Source of the DNA: Zhengitettix transpicula
Taxonomy: Eukaryota > Arthropoda > Insecta > Orthoptera > Tetrigidae
Direction: 5' to 3'
NCBI GenBank assembly: GCA_037074705.1
Contig: CM073593.1
Span: 105,175,738-105,239,737, forward strand
DNA length: 64,000 bases
How positions within the stretch are numbered: the stretch's first letter is position 1; each line of letters begins with the position of its first letter. Positions 1 to 10,150 of the stretch are shown in pieces. The notes beneath the pieces are model-generated. The model was not told the DNA's origin, did not search any database, and was given only the letters and a program-made list of their open reading frames with translations. The translations under genes and the position numbers were made by a program.

Positions 1-125
1 TGTCGCGTCACTCAAGAGGTAGGTGGCGTGGCGTGGGGACGGAAAAAAAAGCATGTTGCAGCTGTTCCCGGGGAAATGAGTAAATCTACAGTTGCCGCAC
101 CGACAACTTAAATGAAGTCTCTCAC

Positions 126-147
126 TGTGTGTGTGTGTGTGTGTGTG
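126..147. repeat. (GT)n microsatellite
   Basis: About eleven uninterrupted GT dinucleotides are seen directly. Confidence 0.95.
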
Positions 148-243
148 CTCGAGTGATGTATGTATTTTAATTACGCTTTCGTTCTTCGAACGGTGCTGCT
201 GCTGCCGGTTGTTGTCGCTGGAGCAGACGTCGCGTCGGTGTCG

Positions 244-268
244 GACGGACAGACAGACAGACAGACAA
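244..268. repeat. (GACA)n microsatellite
   Basis: About six copies of a GGAC/GACA tetranucleotide, seen directly. Confidence 0.95.
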
Positions 269-689
269 GACCTTCCCGTGACATTTCACCGACCTCCAGC
301 GAGAGGGAATGTGGGCGATTTGTCCCACTGCCCACACGCACTCTCCAACTGGTAGCCAAATGTCACGAGCACGGACTTAAGGAGACTAGACCGTGGACCG
401 GGGGGGGGGGGGAAACCTATCTAAATCCCCCGTGATGACCGTCAGCAGATTCTCGACGGAAAAGGTCAATGACGGTCGATCGTATACATACGAGAACATT
501 TTTATTTTAACTATTCGTGAGCGAGACAGGGAACGATGACGTCACAGCAGTCCCTCGTTTGAATGTAATAATAACTGTAGCCGTGATTTAACCAATATAT
601 TAGAAACATTACAACCAATGAGTAAATTTAATATGTGCCAAATTGCCTAAATATTTTTGTGAAATTTTAAATACGAAATAATTGTATTA

Positions 690-1080
690 TTAGCTGACGA
701 AATATAAAATTCATGGAACTGGTATTGAGTTAAAAATTTTCTCAGGCCTTGCATTAATATTAATAATTATATTTATCAGACTTTTTTAATTAATGAAATA
801 ACATCAGACAAGTAGTGAAAAGTTTTTTCAGATCAATTTGAAACATTAGAAAACAAAACGTTTCGTCCCTAAATTTTTAGACATCTTAAGTGTGAAACAT
901 TATCAAATTCTTCGCGTCGACACGAGGAGCTCTATATCGACTCTCATGATTATTGTAAATTAATTGGTCACTCCCCATGAATTTCATCTGGGGGAATCAG
1001 TCGTGACAATATCGATTTCTCGCCGCCACACTGTCACAACGGAAAGGTCAAATTTTGTTTGTAATTATTTTATTTTTTCT
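690..1080 (+). repeat. R5 AT-rich module, copy A, left part
   Basis: This segment is closely similar to 39925-40010 and 41150-41345. Shared landmarks are the run GGCCTTGCATTAATATTAAT, the string ACATCTTAAGTGTG, CGACACGAGGAGCTCTATAT, and a closing stretch about a ~26-bp CATGAATTTCATCTGGGG-type sequence. The homology resumes at about 1690 after an R1 retroposon. In copy B the same boundary is uninterrupted, so copy A was split by insertion. A hammerhead-like motif lies inside it on the minus strand (855-891). Confidence 0.8.
855..891 (-). ncRNA. Hammerhead-like motif (degenerate)
   Basis: On the minus strand this reads CTTAAGA, one extra T, GTC, a 12-nt loop, GAC, then GAAACGTT. The 3-bp GTC/GAC helix sits directly before GAAA, as in other copies in the window. 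The expected CTGA has become CTTA, so G5 of the hammerhead core is lost and cleavage is unlikely. It is most plausibly a decayed copy. Confidence 0.35.
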
Positions 1081-1089
1081 ACCTACATC

Positions 1090-1681
1090 GGGTCTGCGAG
1101 GGCTATTCTCTCGCAGTTAATACCTTCGAGGGATGTTCTCTCGCAGGCAGACCCTGCGAGGGATGTTCTCTCGCAGGCAGAACCTTGTAGGAGAGACACG
1201 AAGGGGTTACCTTTGGGGATGCCTTTTCCTCTCTCCGTTCTTGAACTAAGGTTCCCACAAACCGAGGCCTGTTCTGAGAGGTGTATGTTCCGGGGTCACA
1301 GACCTTGGGCATACGGTAAGAGTTGTCCGCTATTCCCACTGTAATAGTCGGCCAGCTGCCTCCTAAACTGGTCGAGGCACGGATAAGGAAATGCTGCGTC
1401 CCCACAGAAAACTCCTCTCCCGCTATCGGAAGGGCGTGGGACAAGCACCCAATGCCCGACCTACCTGATGCAGGTTTTTCTATGGTTTTCCATGCATTTC
1501 TTTAGGCGAATACCGGGTAGGATCTTTAAAATATAGCCCGGGGGCCCCTAGTTAACCCTTGGCTACCTTCCTCTACCCTTCCGCATCCCCCCTTTCAGAT
1601 CCCTTCCAATGCTATTAAAGGGGAGTTGCCACCATGTGGATTACCCTCATGTAGCCTGTTGCCCCCCCCCCCCCTAAAAAA
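1090..1681 (+). mobile_element. R1 retroposon, full-length, inserted into R5 copy A
   Basis: This is an A-tailed element with no ORF of note. It begins with three tandem versions of a short hairpin unit (TGCGAG ... CTCGCA), continues through the family body (landmarks CCTTGGGCATACGGTAAGAG, CAGCTGCCTCCTAAACTGGT, CCCGACCTACCTGATGCAGG) and ends CCCTAAAAAAAA. The duplicated module at about 41343-41362 lacks this insert, which gives an empty site and confirms it is a discrete insertion. It could be a SINE or the 3' end of a LINE. I see no clear pol III A/B boxes and no coding sequence. R1-derived open frames here are chance. Confidence 0.85.
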
Positions 1682-1689
1682 AATTACTT

Positions 1690-2350
1690 TAATAGAGGAC
1701 TATTGAAAAATCTAAATCTTTATGATGTGGAATATATTCTGATTTTATTTATTTTTTATTCCCTTAGTCCTCGTATGAGGAAACAGGACACGTCATTACA
1801 TAAAATTGCAATTTAATTATTGGATGCTGCAATAATAAATAATTAGAAGTTAACATAAAAATAATAAAATTCGGGGACACAAATTTCACTGACCAACTAT
1901 ATAGTAATAACAACAATAATGATTATTATTTAAGTATACTAAGGGATATAATATAATATTTACAGTACTAAAAATAATTCAATAAACATTAGTAAAAATA
2001 ATTAGAGAATTCACTATCATAAAAATATAGAATTACACATCACACAAGAATAAACCTGACACACGCACACTAGGAGGAAGCACAAACGAGGGAAAAGTGA
2101 CGTCACGAAATAGAGCGACGAGGCCCTCGTACATGAAACAAAAAAGAGAAAGGAGCAGAAAAGACCAACAGAGACTAAGCTCGTTAGGAAATAAGTAGTT
2201 TTACGAGGCAAATCATTCAACACTTTTGCAGGATAACAAAAAAAATTAATTAATAGGGGAACGATCAAGAAACTCCTTCACTGAGAAAATCACACGCTGT
2301 CTTGCAGTAGAATATCCTCACAACTGGACTCTTGTAGTTGTTATCGTTCA
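1690..2350 (+). repeat. R5 AT-rich module, copy A, right part
   Basis: It continues the R5 homology after the R1 insertion and matches 41360-42005 almost throughout (TAATAGAGGACT, ATCTTTATGATGT, AATTATTGGATG, CACACGCACACTAGGAGGAA). A third, partial copy of its 1752-2010 section lies at 39637-39920. No coding potential is seen. It contains a small inverted motif, TCCTCGTATGAGGA. Confidence 0.8.
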
Positions 2351-2359
2351 TTACGTCTG

Positions 2360-3520
2360 GACGGGGACAGTTGCATAAAACTATCCCTGAATGGTGAAGA
2401 TCGATGGTCTCGCATCTCTCCCACCAGTCGATAATCCCCGTGGGACAAGTTCACCCCCCCCCCCCCTCCTCTCTCTCTCCCCATTATCAGGGAGTTATTG
2501 GTGCCATATTACACGGTGTTGCGAATCCTTTAAAAAAAAAGCTGAGAGGCGTCAGTGAAGTGTTTGTATCGGCAAAGAGTAGTGACGCTAAGCAGGATTT
2601 ATGAGCCTCCGCAGATGGCGCAGTTCCCCCGCCTCAATCCACGGCTGTTATTAACTCAATTCCGAAAGCAAGATTATCTTATTTTCCTGTATTATGACGG
2701 ACGGGGTGGAAGAATGGGTCTCGCTGCTCCCGTGAGGGATTACGGACGATTGAGTAAAAGTACACAACTCCATCCCCCAAACTCTTGAAAAGTAACCCCC
2801 CGTCCCCCGTCCCCCGTCTCCGAGCAACACTACCAGGGTGCAATAAGTGGTTGTGAGCGGCTCGTTACCTGTCACTAAATACTCTAATAACAGTCAAGGA
2901 GTCCTGACTCAAAAATGGATCGTTCTGAACTGAGTTTGCTCTTTTGCGTCTTCAGATTTATTGATAGATTTTTTTTGTATAATTTAAGTGACAGTGTTAC
3001 AGGGCAGATTCAAATTATAAGTAAAGGAGCAGAAAGAAAATGGTTGTGTATAAGTCAAAAATAATTTGTTTTTTTAAATGTGATAGTTTAATGTTTATAC
3101 TTAGCAAATATAATTTATTTTAATAGAATGTTTAAGTTTAATAGCCGATTACATTTATCTTGCTTCATTGAAGTACGAATTAATAAACCGGCCAGAAATA
3201 AATTTTAATAAAATAAAAAGTTTGAACATATTAACGAAATAAATATTGGGCCGACGTATCGTTCACCTTTTGGAAGTTCTTCAGGTGCAAATATAAAAAT
3301 AAAATTTATTTTTAGAAATATCAATATGAAATTAAAATTTTCTCCTCAATTTTCTTATTTTATTAAGTTTACTAAAATATATTTAACGAATATATTTTTG
3401 GCTGCTTTATTCATTTATTTTAATCATTCTCACGATTTATTGCCAATTAATTACCTTAAAAGCCGGTCGGTTTATTTAGTAATAATATTTTCTTATTCCT
3501 TTACAAAATAAAATAATTAA
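2360..3520. other. Unassigned AT-rich region
   Basis: No gene is recognised. The stretch contains a C-run at about 2453-2466, a short CCCCCGT iteration near 2796-2818 and long AT-rich DNA. One degenerate hammerhead-like motif occurs on the minus strand at about 3245-3292 (CTGAAGAA ... GATACGTCG), with a weak helix. Confidence 0.5.
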
Positions 3521-3524
3521 CGTC

Positions 3525-3704
3525 ATGCCTACTCCCAACATAACTGTGAATATTCCACCTCAGCTTCCACGTGGGCAATTCGGCGCGAACTTGGATCGGG
3601 AATGGCTCCTCTGGGATGTTCTAGAAGTCGACGTCAACTGCCCCCGGGAACAGCAACGTGTAGCTGATTCATCACCCAACTACCGGGTTGTTCTCCTAGG
3701 ATGA
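3525..3704 (+). CDS. Possible small ORF, 59 aa, unknown
   Basis: ATG to TGA with no internal stop, in a locally GC-balanced island surrounded by AT-rich DNA. The product starts MPTPNITVNIPPQL and contains a DREWLLWDVLEVDV segment, mixed in composition rather than low-complexity. It has no signal peptide or obvious transmembrane segment. I do not recognise a family. It is immediately followed by a 31-bp minisatellite. It could be a chance frame or the remnant of an exon. Confidence 0.2.
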   Translation: MPTPNITVNIPPQLPRGQFGANLDREWLLWDVLEVDVNCPREQQRVADSSPNYRVVLLG

Positions 3705-3719
3705 AATAATTCGGGATCC

Positions 3720-4000
3720 GGTTGTTTGCCCGACAACAATATCCCGTCTGGCATTTGCCCGACAGGGTAATATCCCGATTGTCGTTTGCACGAGATAACA
3801 GTATTTCAATTGATGTTTTCTCGACAGGACATTATCCCAATTGACGTTTGCCCGACAGAACATTATCCCAGTTGATGTTTGCCCGACAGGACATTATCCC
3901 AGTTGATGTTTTCCCGACAGAACAGTGTCCCAGTTGATGTTTGCCCGACAGGACATTATCCCAGTTGATTTTTGCGCGGACAGGACATTTTTCCCCGATG
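3720..4000 (+). repeat. 31-bp minisatellite, about 9 units
   Basis: Units run roughly GTTTGCCCGACAGGACATTA then TCCCAGTTGAT, with a period of about 31 bp. The left-hand units are more divergent than the central ones. No reading frame is maintained through it, because 31 is not a multiple of three. Confidence 0.85.
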
Positions 4001-4120
4001 GACATGTTCCCGTAAGATGCGTTTTTACTAAATAAAGCATAATATTAATATTTAGAACTCTTAATATGCAAGTTAAGATTATTATTGTAACTTAAGTTAC
4101 TCTTTAATACGTGGAACTTT

Positions 4121-4423
4121 TTTTTAGGGCAACAGGCTGCATGAGGGTAATCCACATAGTGGCAACTCCCCTTTAATAGCATAGGAAGGGATTTGAAAGG
4201 GGGGATGTGGAAGGGTAGAGGAAAGTAGCCAAGGGTTAACTAGGGCCCCCGGGCTATATGTTAAGGATCCTACCTGGCGTTCGCCTAAAGTTCTGCAGGA
4301 AAAACCCTAGAAAAACCTGCATCGGGTAGGTCGGGCATTGGGTACTTGTCCCACGCCATTCCGATAGCGGGAGAAGAGTTTGCTGTGGGGACGCAGCATT
4401 CCCTTCTCCGTGCATCGACCAGT
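4121..4423 (-). mobile_element. R1 retroposon, 5'-truncated
   Basis: Minus-oriented copy: the T-run/TTAGGGCAACAGGC at the left is the complement of its A-tailed 3' end. The homology stops at about 4423, inside the body of the family (at the CTGGTCGA landmark). 5' truncation is typical of target-primed retrotransposition. Confidence 0.8.
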
Positions 4424-5060
4424 TACATTATTAATAAAATTTACAATAAGCTAATTACACATAAAACAATTCTAAACTCGACCAACGGTGCAAGGTTGAT
4501 CCTTATCACGGTTTTCATAAACATTTAAATATATAGGTTGTTCATTTTCTCTGTATTGAGACTTTCCTTGTCACCATCCTTGTATTTTTCGTTTTTAATC
4601 AAATGTTTTATTTTCTGTTTATTTATTCACTCTTCAACATCAGCCAATTTTATTTATTTCTTATTCTTGTTTTTGTAAATTATGAAAAATTTTTTTTGTT
4701 GTCATTTTAGTTACCTCGCCTACGTAATCCATTTTGAGAGCACTAAAATGCTGGTGCTGACGTGTGTCTCTTCCAGTCTAACTACCGGTGTTTGGATAAA
4801 GATGTTATCGGATGTTCCATTAGCCGCAATACGGGGAGTGGTGGGGGGAGGAAAATTGAGAGGGAGGTAAAGAAAGGAGGGTGGAAGAAAAACTCCCAAC
4901 GTTTCTAACAGTAAAAAAAAAATTTGTTTTACGTTTCAGGAAGAAAAACTGGGTACATAAATACCACCACGATAAAAAAAATTAAACTCTCTGTTTCTTA
5001 ACCCAGTTTCGTCCCTTAAGTCAATCAGTTTTCCAGTGAAATAAAGGGTTATATATTTTT
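4424..5060. other. Unassigned AT-rich region
   Basis: AT-rich DNA between two R1 copies. No gene, tandem repeat or recognised family was seen. Short G-rich patches occur at about 4835-4885. Confidence 0.5.
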
Positions 5061-5068
5061 CTAATATT

Positions 5069-5509
5069 TTAGATTGAGGCCAGGGAGGGGAGGTCTGCAA
5101 GGGTTGTTTTAAAAGGTGTATGTTCTGGGGTCACAGACCTTGGGCATACGGTAAGAGTTGTTCACTGTTCCCATTGGAATAGTCGGCCAGCTGCCTCCTA
5201 AACTGGTCGAGGCACGGAGAAGGGAATGCTGCGTCCCCACAGTAAAGTCCTCTCCCGCTATCGGAAGGGCGTGGGACAAGTACCCAATGCCCGACCTACC
5301 TCATTCAGGTTTTGTCTATGGTTTTTCCCTGCATTTCTTTAGTCGAATGCCGGGTAGGATCCTTAAAATACAGCCCGGGGGCCCTAGTTAACCCTTGGCT
5401 ACCTTCCTCTACCCATCCGCATCCCCCCTTTAAAATCCCTTCCTGTGCTCTTAAAGGGGAGTTGCCTAACGTGGATTACCCTCATGTAGCCTGTTGCCCT
5501 AAAAAAAAC
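5069..5509 (+). mobile_element. R1 retroposon, internally deleted
   Basis: The 5' GGTCTGCAAGGG start is present, then the copy jumps to the middle of the family (GTTTTAAAAGGTGTATG) and runs to CCCTAAAAAAAA. CTAATATT occurs at 5061-5068 and again at 5510-5517, which may be an 8-bp target-site duplication. Confidence 0.75.
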
Positions 5510-5517
5510 CTAATATT

Positions 5518-6540
5518 CTCTGACATCGGCAATTAAATACTTGATGACGTATCGAAGGTCTGGCCACCATTTTACAACTAACTCAGAATAAATGTCAATA
5601 ACAAAGGTTAGGGGAGAGGGGGTAATTCTCATCGTTGCAGTCATGAAACTTTAAAATTACGTTTTAACGTCTGAAAATATTTATTGTTTTTTTTCTCCAT
5701 AAATTATATTTAACGAGTCCCGACAAGGAAAGTTTTTCTACATTTAATTGATTTTTATAATCCTCCCTTAACCCGTCCTGCCCCTCAATCTCCCCCCCCC
5801 CCCCCCGCCCATTAAATCTTCTTTCAGCGTTCAAAATAACTTGCAGTCAACCTCGCAAGAAATCAGTCTACCGGAAAATTAGAAAGTCAACTTGTTAATC
5901 TTCTCGCTACAATTTTGCGTCTCTCCATCCCTGTGAACGAACTGCGTAAGTTCTGTGATTTGAACGAGGACTTGTTAAAGCGTTCGTCACGGTATCGCCC
6001 CCGGGGGTGGGGGAAGTGGGGGGGGGGCGGATAAGACGAACGCTTCGTATAGATCATCATTACACTGGAGCAGGACCTCAAGGATATTATCCTGACAGTT
6101 TAATGCAGCGGCTCAGGAATGAATAAAACGGTCTTGGAGATGCAGTTATAAATATTATTAAAAATATATCAAAGAGTAAATGCTGTCAACCCAAAGTTAT
6201 TGCAGTTATCCCGTTTACATATAAAAAATACTGACAATATTTTTCTCAAAGAAAATATAATAAATCGAAGCGTAATGTAGTAATACGTAACGAATTAACA
6301 TATTGTAATTAATGATTTTTTAATTGAGGTTTTAATTTATTATTAAATGATTAAATTTATAACTAACTCCTTGGCTCGACAGCCCATGAAGGGCCTTGCC
6401 CCTGCCGAGACGGCTGCCAGACTGTCATCTTACATGACACATTCTATCGATTCTCCCACAGCCTTAACCCCAGTTTTCTTGACCATTTGATTAATATAAC
6501 ATATTTTAACTAAAATAAAAGGATTAAAAATAATAAAAAA
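5518..6540. other. Unassigned AT-rich region
   Basis: No gene is recognised. There are C-runs near 5791-5806 and a G-rich patch at 6000-6030. A compact GC-rich block at about 6372-6425 contains GGCTCGACAGCCCATGAAGG and can form short hairpins. It resembles a fragment of a dispersed repeat but has no second copy in this window. Confidence 0.45.
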
Positions 6541-6547
6541 AAACTTG

Positions 6548-6655
6548 AGACAAAATAAGTGATGATATAAACACCACACAATGTTTCTGGGATCCTCAGG
6601 TGCGAAGAAGAGCCTAGAGCGACACAACTGCACTAAGACTGAAAAGTTTTGAGGA
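6548..6655 (-). repeat. R2 repeat, single minus copy
   Basis: It matches the R2 family: complement of CAGTTGTGTCGCTCTAGGCT, TTCTTAGCACC, then the GGATCC-containing hammerhead-like core and a CCACACAA stretch. The core is shortened in this copy (GATCCTCAGGTGCGAAG) and the GAAACGTT box reads as an ATGTTTC complement, so it is degenerate. Confidence 0.65.
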
Positions 6656-7263
6656 AAGGTACCAAGGATCCCTGACTATCTTTCTTAGTCATTTAAATTT
6701 TTAATCTTTGGAAGGTTGTTTTGAGTCCCGATGCGGTTGCCACTTGTTTAACTTCACCGTGTTTCAGATGCGCGTTTATTTACAAAAGCATTTCAGGTCG
6801 CAATGCAGGTTAACCTCGTTTTTCCATTTCGTCCTCAATATCTTTGAAAGTGGTCACGTCCCTTTATGGAGGTTTAACGAACGTTACAAAACGAAGCGCT
6901 TTGGAAATCACGTTAAAAGAGTGAACATGTGTCCCGCAAAGCGTCTTAATTGTTTCCCCTGGAAGTAGATTTCGCGCTCTGCACGTCCTTTCTGTGTTAT
7001 GCCCCCTCCCCCCCTCCCCCACCTTTTCACCTACCTCCTCCTCCTCCTTTATTTCGGAACTCCCCCCCATGAGAGACTCCTTTTATCCCGCGAAATACCA
7101 CGTCGAGGCGTTCTGTTGTTCGTCAGAATTAATTTAAGCAGTTGCAGAACAGACGGCGGTTCTTTCAAGCAATCGTATCTGCATTGTACATTCATTTGCG
7201 GCGAAAAGTTTTCCCTTTGTGGCGCCGGAGCCACGTCTAACGAACTGAAGCCGCTTTGTCCAT

Positions 7264-7299
<36 letters not shown>

Positions 7300-7563
7300 G
7301 ATGCCATCAAGCTTGAATTTCGTTCGTGATTCCGCGCGGAGTCTTGACATACATCCCCCAAAGAAGTTCTGTGGCTTTTGCCTGACCCAAGTGCGATGGA
7401 ACCTGAAATATCGAGGCTGAAGTGAGATTCAAATCACAAGCAACCCTCAAACACGGAGAGAAACCTCCCTTCTCACACCCCTACAAATGGAAAAATCGCA
7501 TTACTTGCAGTATTGAAAATTACCATATAAGTATTTATGACCGAGCAAGTAATAACGAATTTT
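6656..7563. other. Unassigned region with (TC)n run
   Basis: No gene is recognised. Moderately GC-balanced DNA at 6700-7260 carries short overlapping open frames on both strands, which I take as chance. A (TC)n microsatellite lies at 7266-7297. Confidence 0.5.
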
Positions 7564-7569
7564 TTTTCA

Positions 7570-7680
7570 CTGACCAACAAAACGTTTCGTCCTTACTTTT
7601 ATTTTCTGTTGCCGTGTAGCACTGGGACGTCTCTTAATTAATACCTGAAGATGTCATAATATAAGGACGACACGTTGTTT
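7570..7680. repeat. Head-to-head pair of hammerhead-like boxes
   Basis: The minus-strand half has GGACGAAACGTTTTG (about 7575-7592). The plus-strand half has CTGAAGA, extra T, GTC, a 10-nt loop, GAC, then GACACGTTGTTTG (7646-7683). The flanks AACAAAACG and CGTTGTTTG are mutually complementary, so the ~110-bp unit is an imperfect palindrome. The plus copy has GACA in place of GAAA, which should abolish activity. Confidence 0.5.
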
Positions 7681-7819
7681 GTCTTTGAGTTAATTCTATA
7701 TTATTCTATAAAATATTTTATTCTACCATGTTTGGCCATTAATATTGATAAAATGATATTTATTATTATTATAATACAGTTAAAAGTAGAAAAAAAAATC
7801 TGAATTAAAGGATAAAGCT

Positions 7820-8427
7820 GTTCTCTTGCAGGTGAACCTTGTCAGAGAGCTCTGGAGGAAGCTACCTCTGGTTTATTCCTTTGTTTTCATTAGGATTTCT
7901 TTTCCTTTCATTTTCTTTCCCTTCATTTTATTTTCTTTCCTTTCCTTTTCTTATATTTCATTCTCTGTTTTTTTTAACTATGATTCCCACAATCCCAGGT
8001 CTGTTCTGAGAGGTGTACGTTCCGGAGTCGCAGTGCTTGGGCATACGGTAAGAGTTGGTCTCTGTTCCCAATGGAACTGTCGGCCAGCTGCCTCCTAAAC
8101 TGGTCGTGGCAAGGAGGAGGGAACGGTGCGTCCCCACAGAAAACCCCTCTCCCGTCATCCAGGCGTGGACTGACAGGAACTCATCCAGGCGTCTAACAAG
8201 TACCCAATGCCCGACCTACCCGATGCAGGTTTTTCTAAGGTTTTCCCAGCATTTCTTTAGGCGAATGCCGGGTAGGATCCTTAAACCATAGCCCGGGGCC
8301 CCTAGTTAACCCTTGGCTACCTTCGTCTACCCTTCCGCATCCCCCCTTTCAAATCCCTTCCTATGATATTAAAGGGGAGTTGCCACTACGTGGATGAACC
8401 TCATGTATCCTTTTACCCTAAAAAAAA
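7820..8427 (+). mobile_element. R1 retroposon, rearranged 5' half
   Basis: From about 7980 to the CCCTAAAAAAA tail at 8427 it is standard R1. The 7820-7870 segment (TTCTCTTGCAGGTGAACCTT, GAGAGCTCTGGAGGAAGCTA) also looks R1-derived and resembles the variant at 36495. A pyrimidine-rich TTTCC/TTTCATT stretch (7875-7970) lies between them. Confidence 0.7.
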
Positions 8428-8507
8428 GTAGCAAATATCGACTTAAATGACTGCATTTAAAGTTAATACCAACTGGAAACAGTGCTATATTTTACAATGT
8501 TTTTGGT

Positions 8508-8509
<2 letters not shown>

Positions 8510-8553
<44 letters not shown>
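8510..8553. repeat. (AT)n microsatellite
   Basis: About 21 AT dinucleotides, seen directly. Confidence 0.95.
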
Positions 8554-8557
<4 letters not shown>

Positions 8558-8727
8558 ATAACACACTTTACATAAAAGTCAGTTATAACAACGTAACGTC
8601 CTCATTTTTATCTGTACATCATAAAAACGATTTAAATTACTATTTTTGTTACGTTTTCCGTTTATTTGTTTTATGTCAATTATTCTTTGTAATTAATAAT
8701 TATATAAACCTCATTGAAAAATAAACT

Positions 8728-8840
8728 GACGGGTGCAGTTGTGTCGCTCTAGGCTCCTCTTAACACCCCAACAAAGGGGAACGAAACGTTGAGTAGTATT
8801 TACATCATCAGTTATTTTCTCTGTATTTGTCTAACAATCT
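8728..8840 (+). repeat. R2 repeat, single plus copy
   Basis: The GTGCAGTTGTGTCGCTCTAG start, a TTAACACC variant of the TTAGCACC landmark and the GTATTTACATCATCA-type tail identify R2. The hammerhead core is damaged: CTGAAGA is replaced by CCCAACA, while GAACGAAACGTTGAG remains. Confidence 0.7.
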
Positions 8841-10080
8841 TAGATGCAGCCCTAAAGACAGTGAGGCAACATTTTGCTGTAAAACTAAGTTTTTTTAAAA
8901 AAAAATCTGACATTTTGGCCGTGAAAGATTATTGTTTTTATTTTAACACAAGTGTTTCCAATCTTATTTATACAAATAATTAATTTGTTAGGATATTTTA
9001 AATTGTAATTAAAATATATTTTTTTATCATTTTACACACGTATTTTTATATTAATCACCCCACAGTTGGTAATAATTTTGTGTGTGTGTATGTGGAGTTT
9101 TTCAGAAGGAGTTTCATTGGCATTTTAGGAAAATTCGCTGTAGCCGGAAACTGGTCCAGTAGATTTTGGAGTAAAGTAAAGCGTTGCCACATCTACGCAC
9201 CACTGGTGGCGAGTTGATAGATGTTCCAATAACCTAATGATTTCCTGCGATTTGCGTCTGGGGCGATAAATCTCCTTCACGGCTCGCGCTTACTGGTTGG
9301 TTGGTTGGTGAATTATCATCTACGCTGATTCCAGCCCAGGACACACAAATACCCCTTGTTTTTTTTTTCAGTGCTCGTAATTTTTCCCTCTATTTTTACC
9401 CCCCTCCCCCCCCCCCGGTTTTTTTCCCCAGACGTCATTTCGCGTCCTGAAAGCCACAGATCCCCGCCCACCCCCTCTCTCAATTTTCCCTCCGCCTCGT
9501 CGTTGTCTTTAAAGACCAACGAACGACTTAACTTGGTCCGCAGTTTGAAATTTGCAAATGAAGCGTGTAGCAGCACCGCTTATTACATGCAAAGCACATG
9601 TCGTAAATTCGAGCCAGACTTTATACCTCTCCTCGTTGCGGCCTTTCTGCCGTGTTTTAAGTCGTTTCTTCGCACGCCGCGCTTATTAGTTGGCGTGCGG
9701 GGGGGGGGGGGGGAAGTTCCGCAAGAAAAGGATTGCTTAATTTGCAATGCATTGAGCGTCGGGGAAACCAAAAAAAAATAAGTAAAGAACACGGAAACTA
9801 AAACGCTGAAAACAATTTTTATTGGGTACATTAAATTGTTTGATGTTTCATAAGCAACTAACCAATATTTATTCCCCCACCAACACCTGTAACGAAACTA
9901 ATGGAGATGCCTTATTCTCGGCCTGCAAAGTCTTACCACCTAATAGCAACAAGAAAGAATGAAAATAAAGTGGGAATTTATCTTAAACAGACTTATTTGA
10001 TCTGTTTATCTTTGTTTTTTCATCTCCCTTCGACTAATACCCACTAATATTACCGTACAATTATTTTAATATATTTTTAT
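8841..10080. other. Unassigned region
   Basis: AT-rich to about 9100, then GC-balanced at 9120-9740. A C-run (9402-9417) and a G-run (9700-9713) interrupt it. A 141-codon frame at 9356-9781 passes through both homopolymers and overlaps a minus-strand frame. I see no domain in it and regard it as spurious. Confidence 0.5.
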
Positions 10081-10084
10081 TGTA

Positions 10085-10150
10085 AATCTGATGAGGGTCC
10101 ACATTACGACTGAAACAATTGATGACCTCATACAGACACTTTTTATTTAT
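10085..10150 (+). other. CTGATGAG-box upstream of the R3 array
   Basis: Plus-strand CTGATGAGGGTCC is followed by CGACTGAAACAATTG, a hammerhead-like arrangement with a weak helix and no ACGT. A similar CCTGATGAGGGTCC occurs on the minus strand at about 42743-42763. ATTGATGACCTCATACAGAC just downstream recurs at 30995-31020, where it precedes a single R3-like unit. Confidence 0.4.

Larger units (their letters stand above)
1..590. other. Unassigned left-edge region with microsatellites
   Basis: No gene is recognisable here. The stretch holds a (GT)n run at 126-147, a (GACA)n run at 244-268 and a run of about 13 G at 400-412. The open frames across it are short, overlap one another on both strands and run through these simple repeats, so I treat them as chance. 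Base composition is more balanced than in the AT-rich DNA that follows. Confidence 0.6.

Noticed and set aside
9356..9781. 141-codon plus frame
   Set aside because: It runs through C and G homopolymers, overlaps minus-strand frames and has no recognisable domain.
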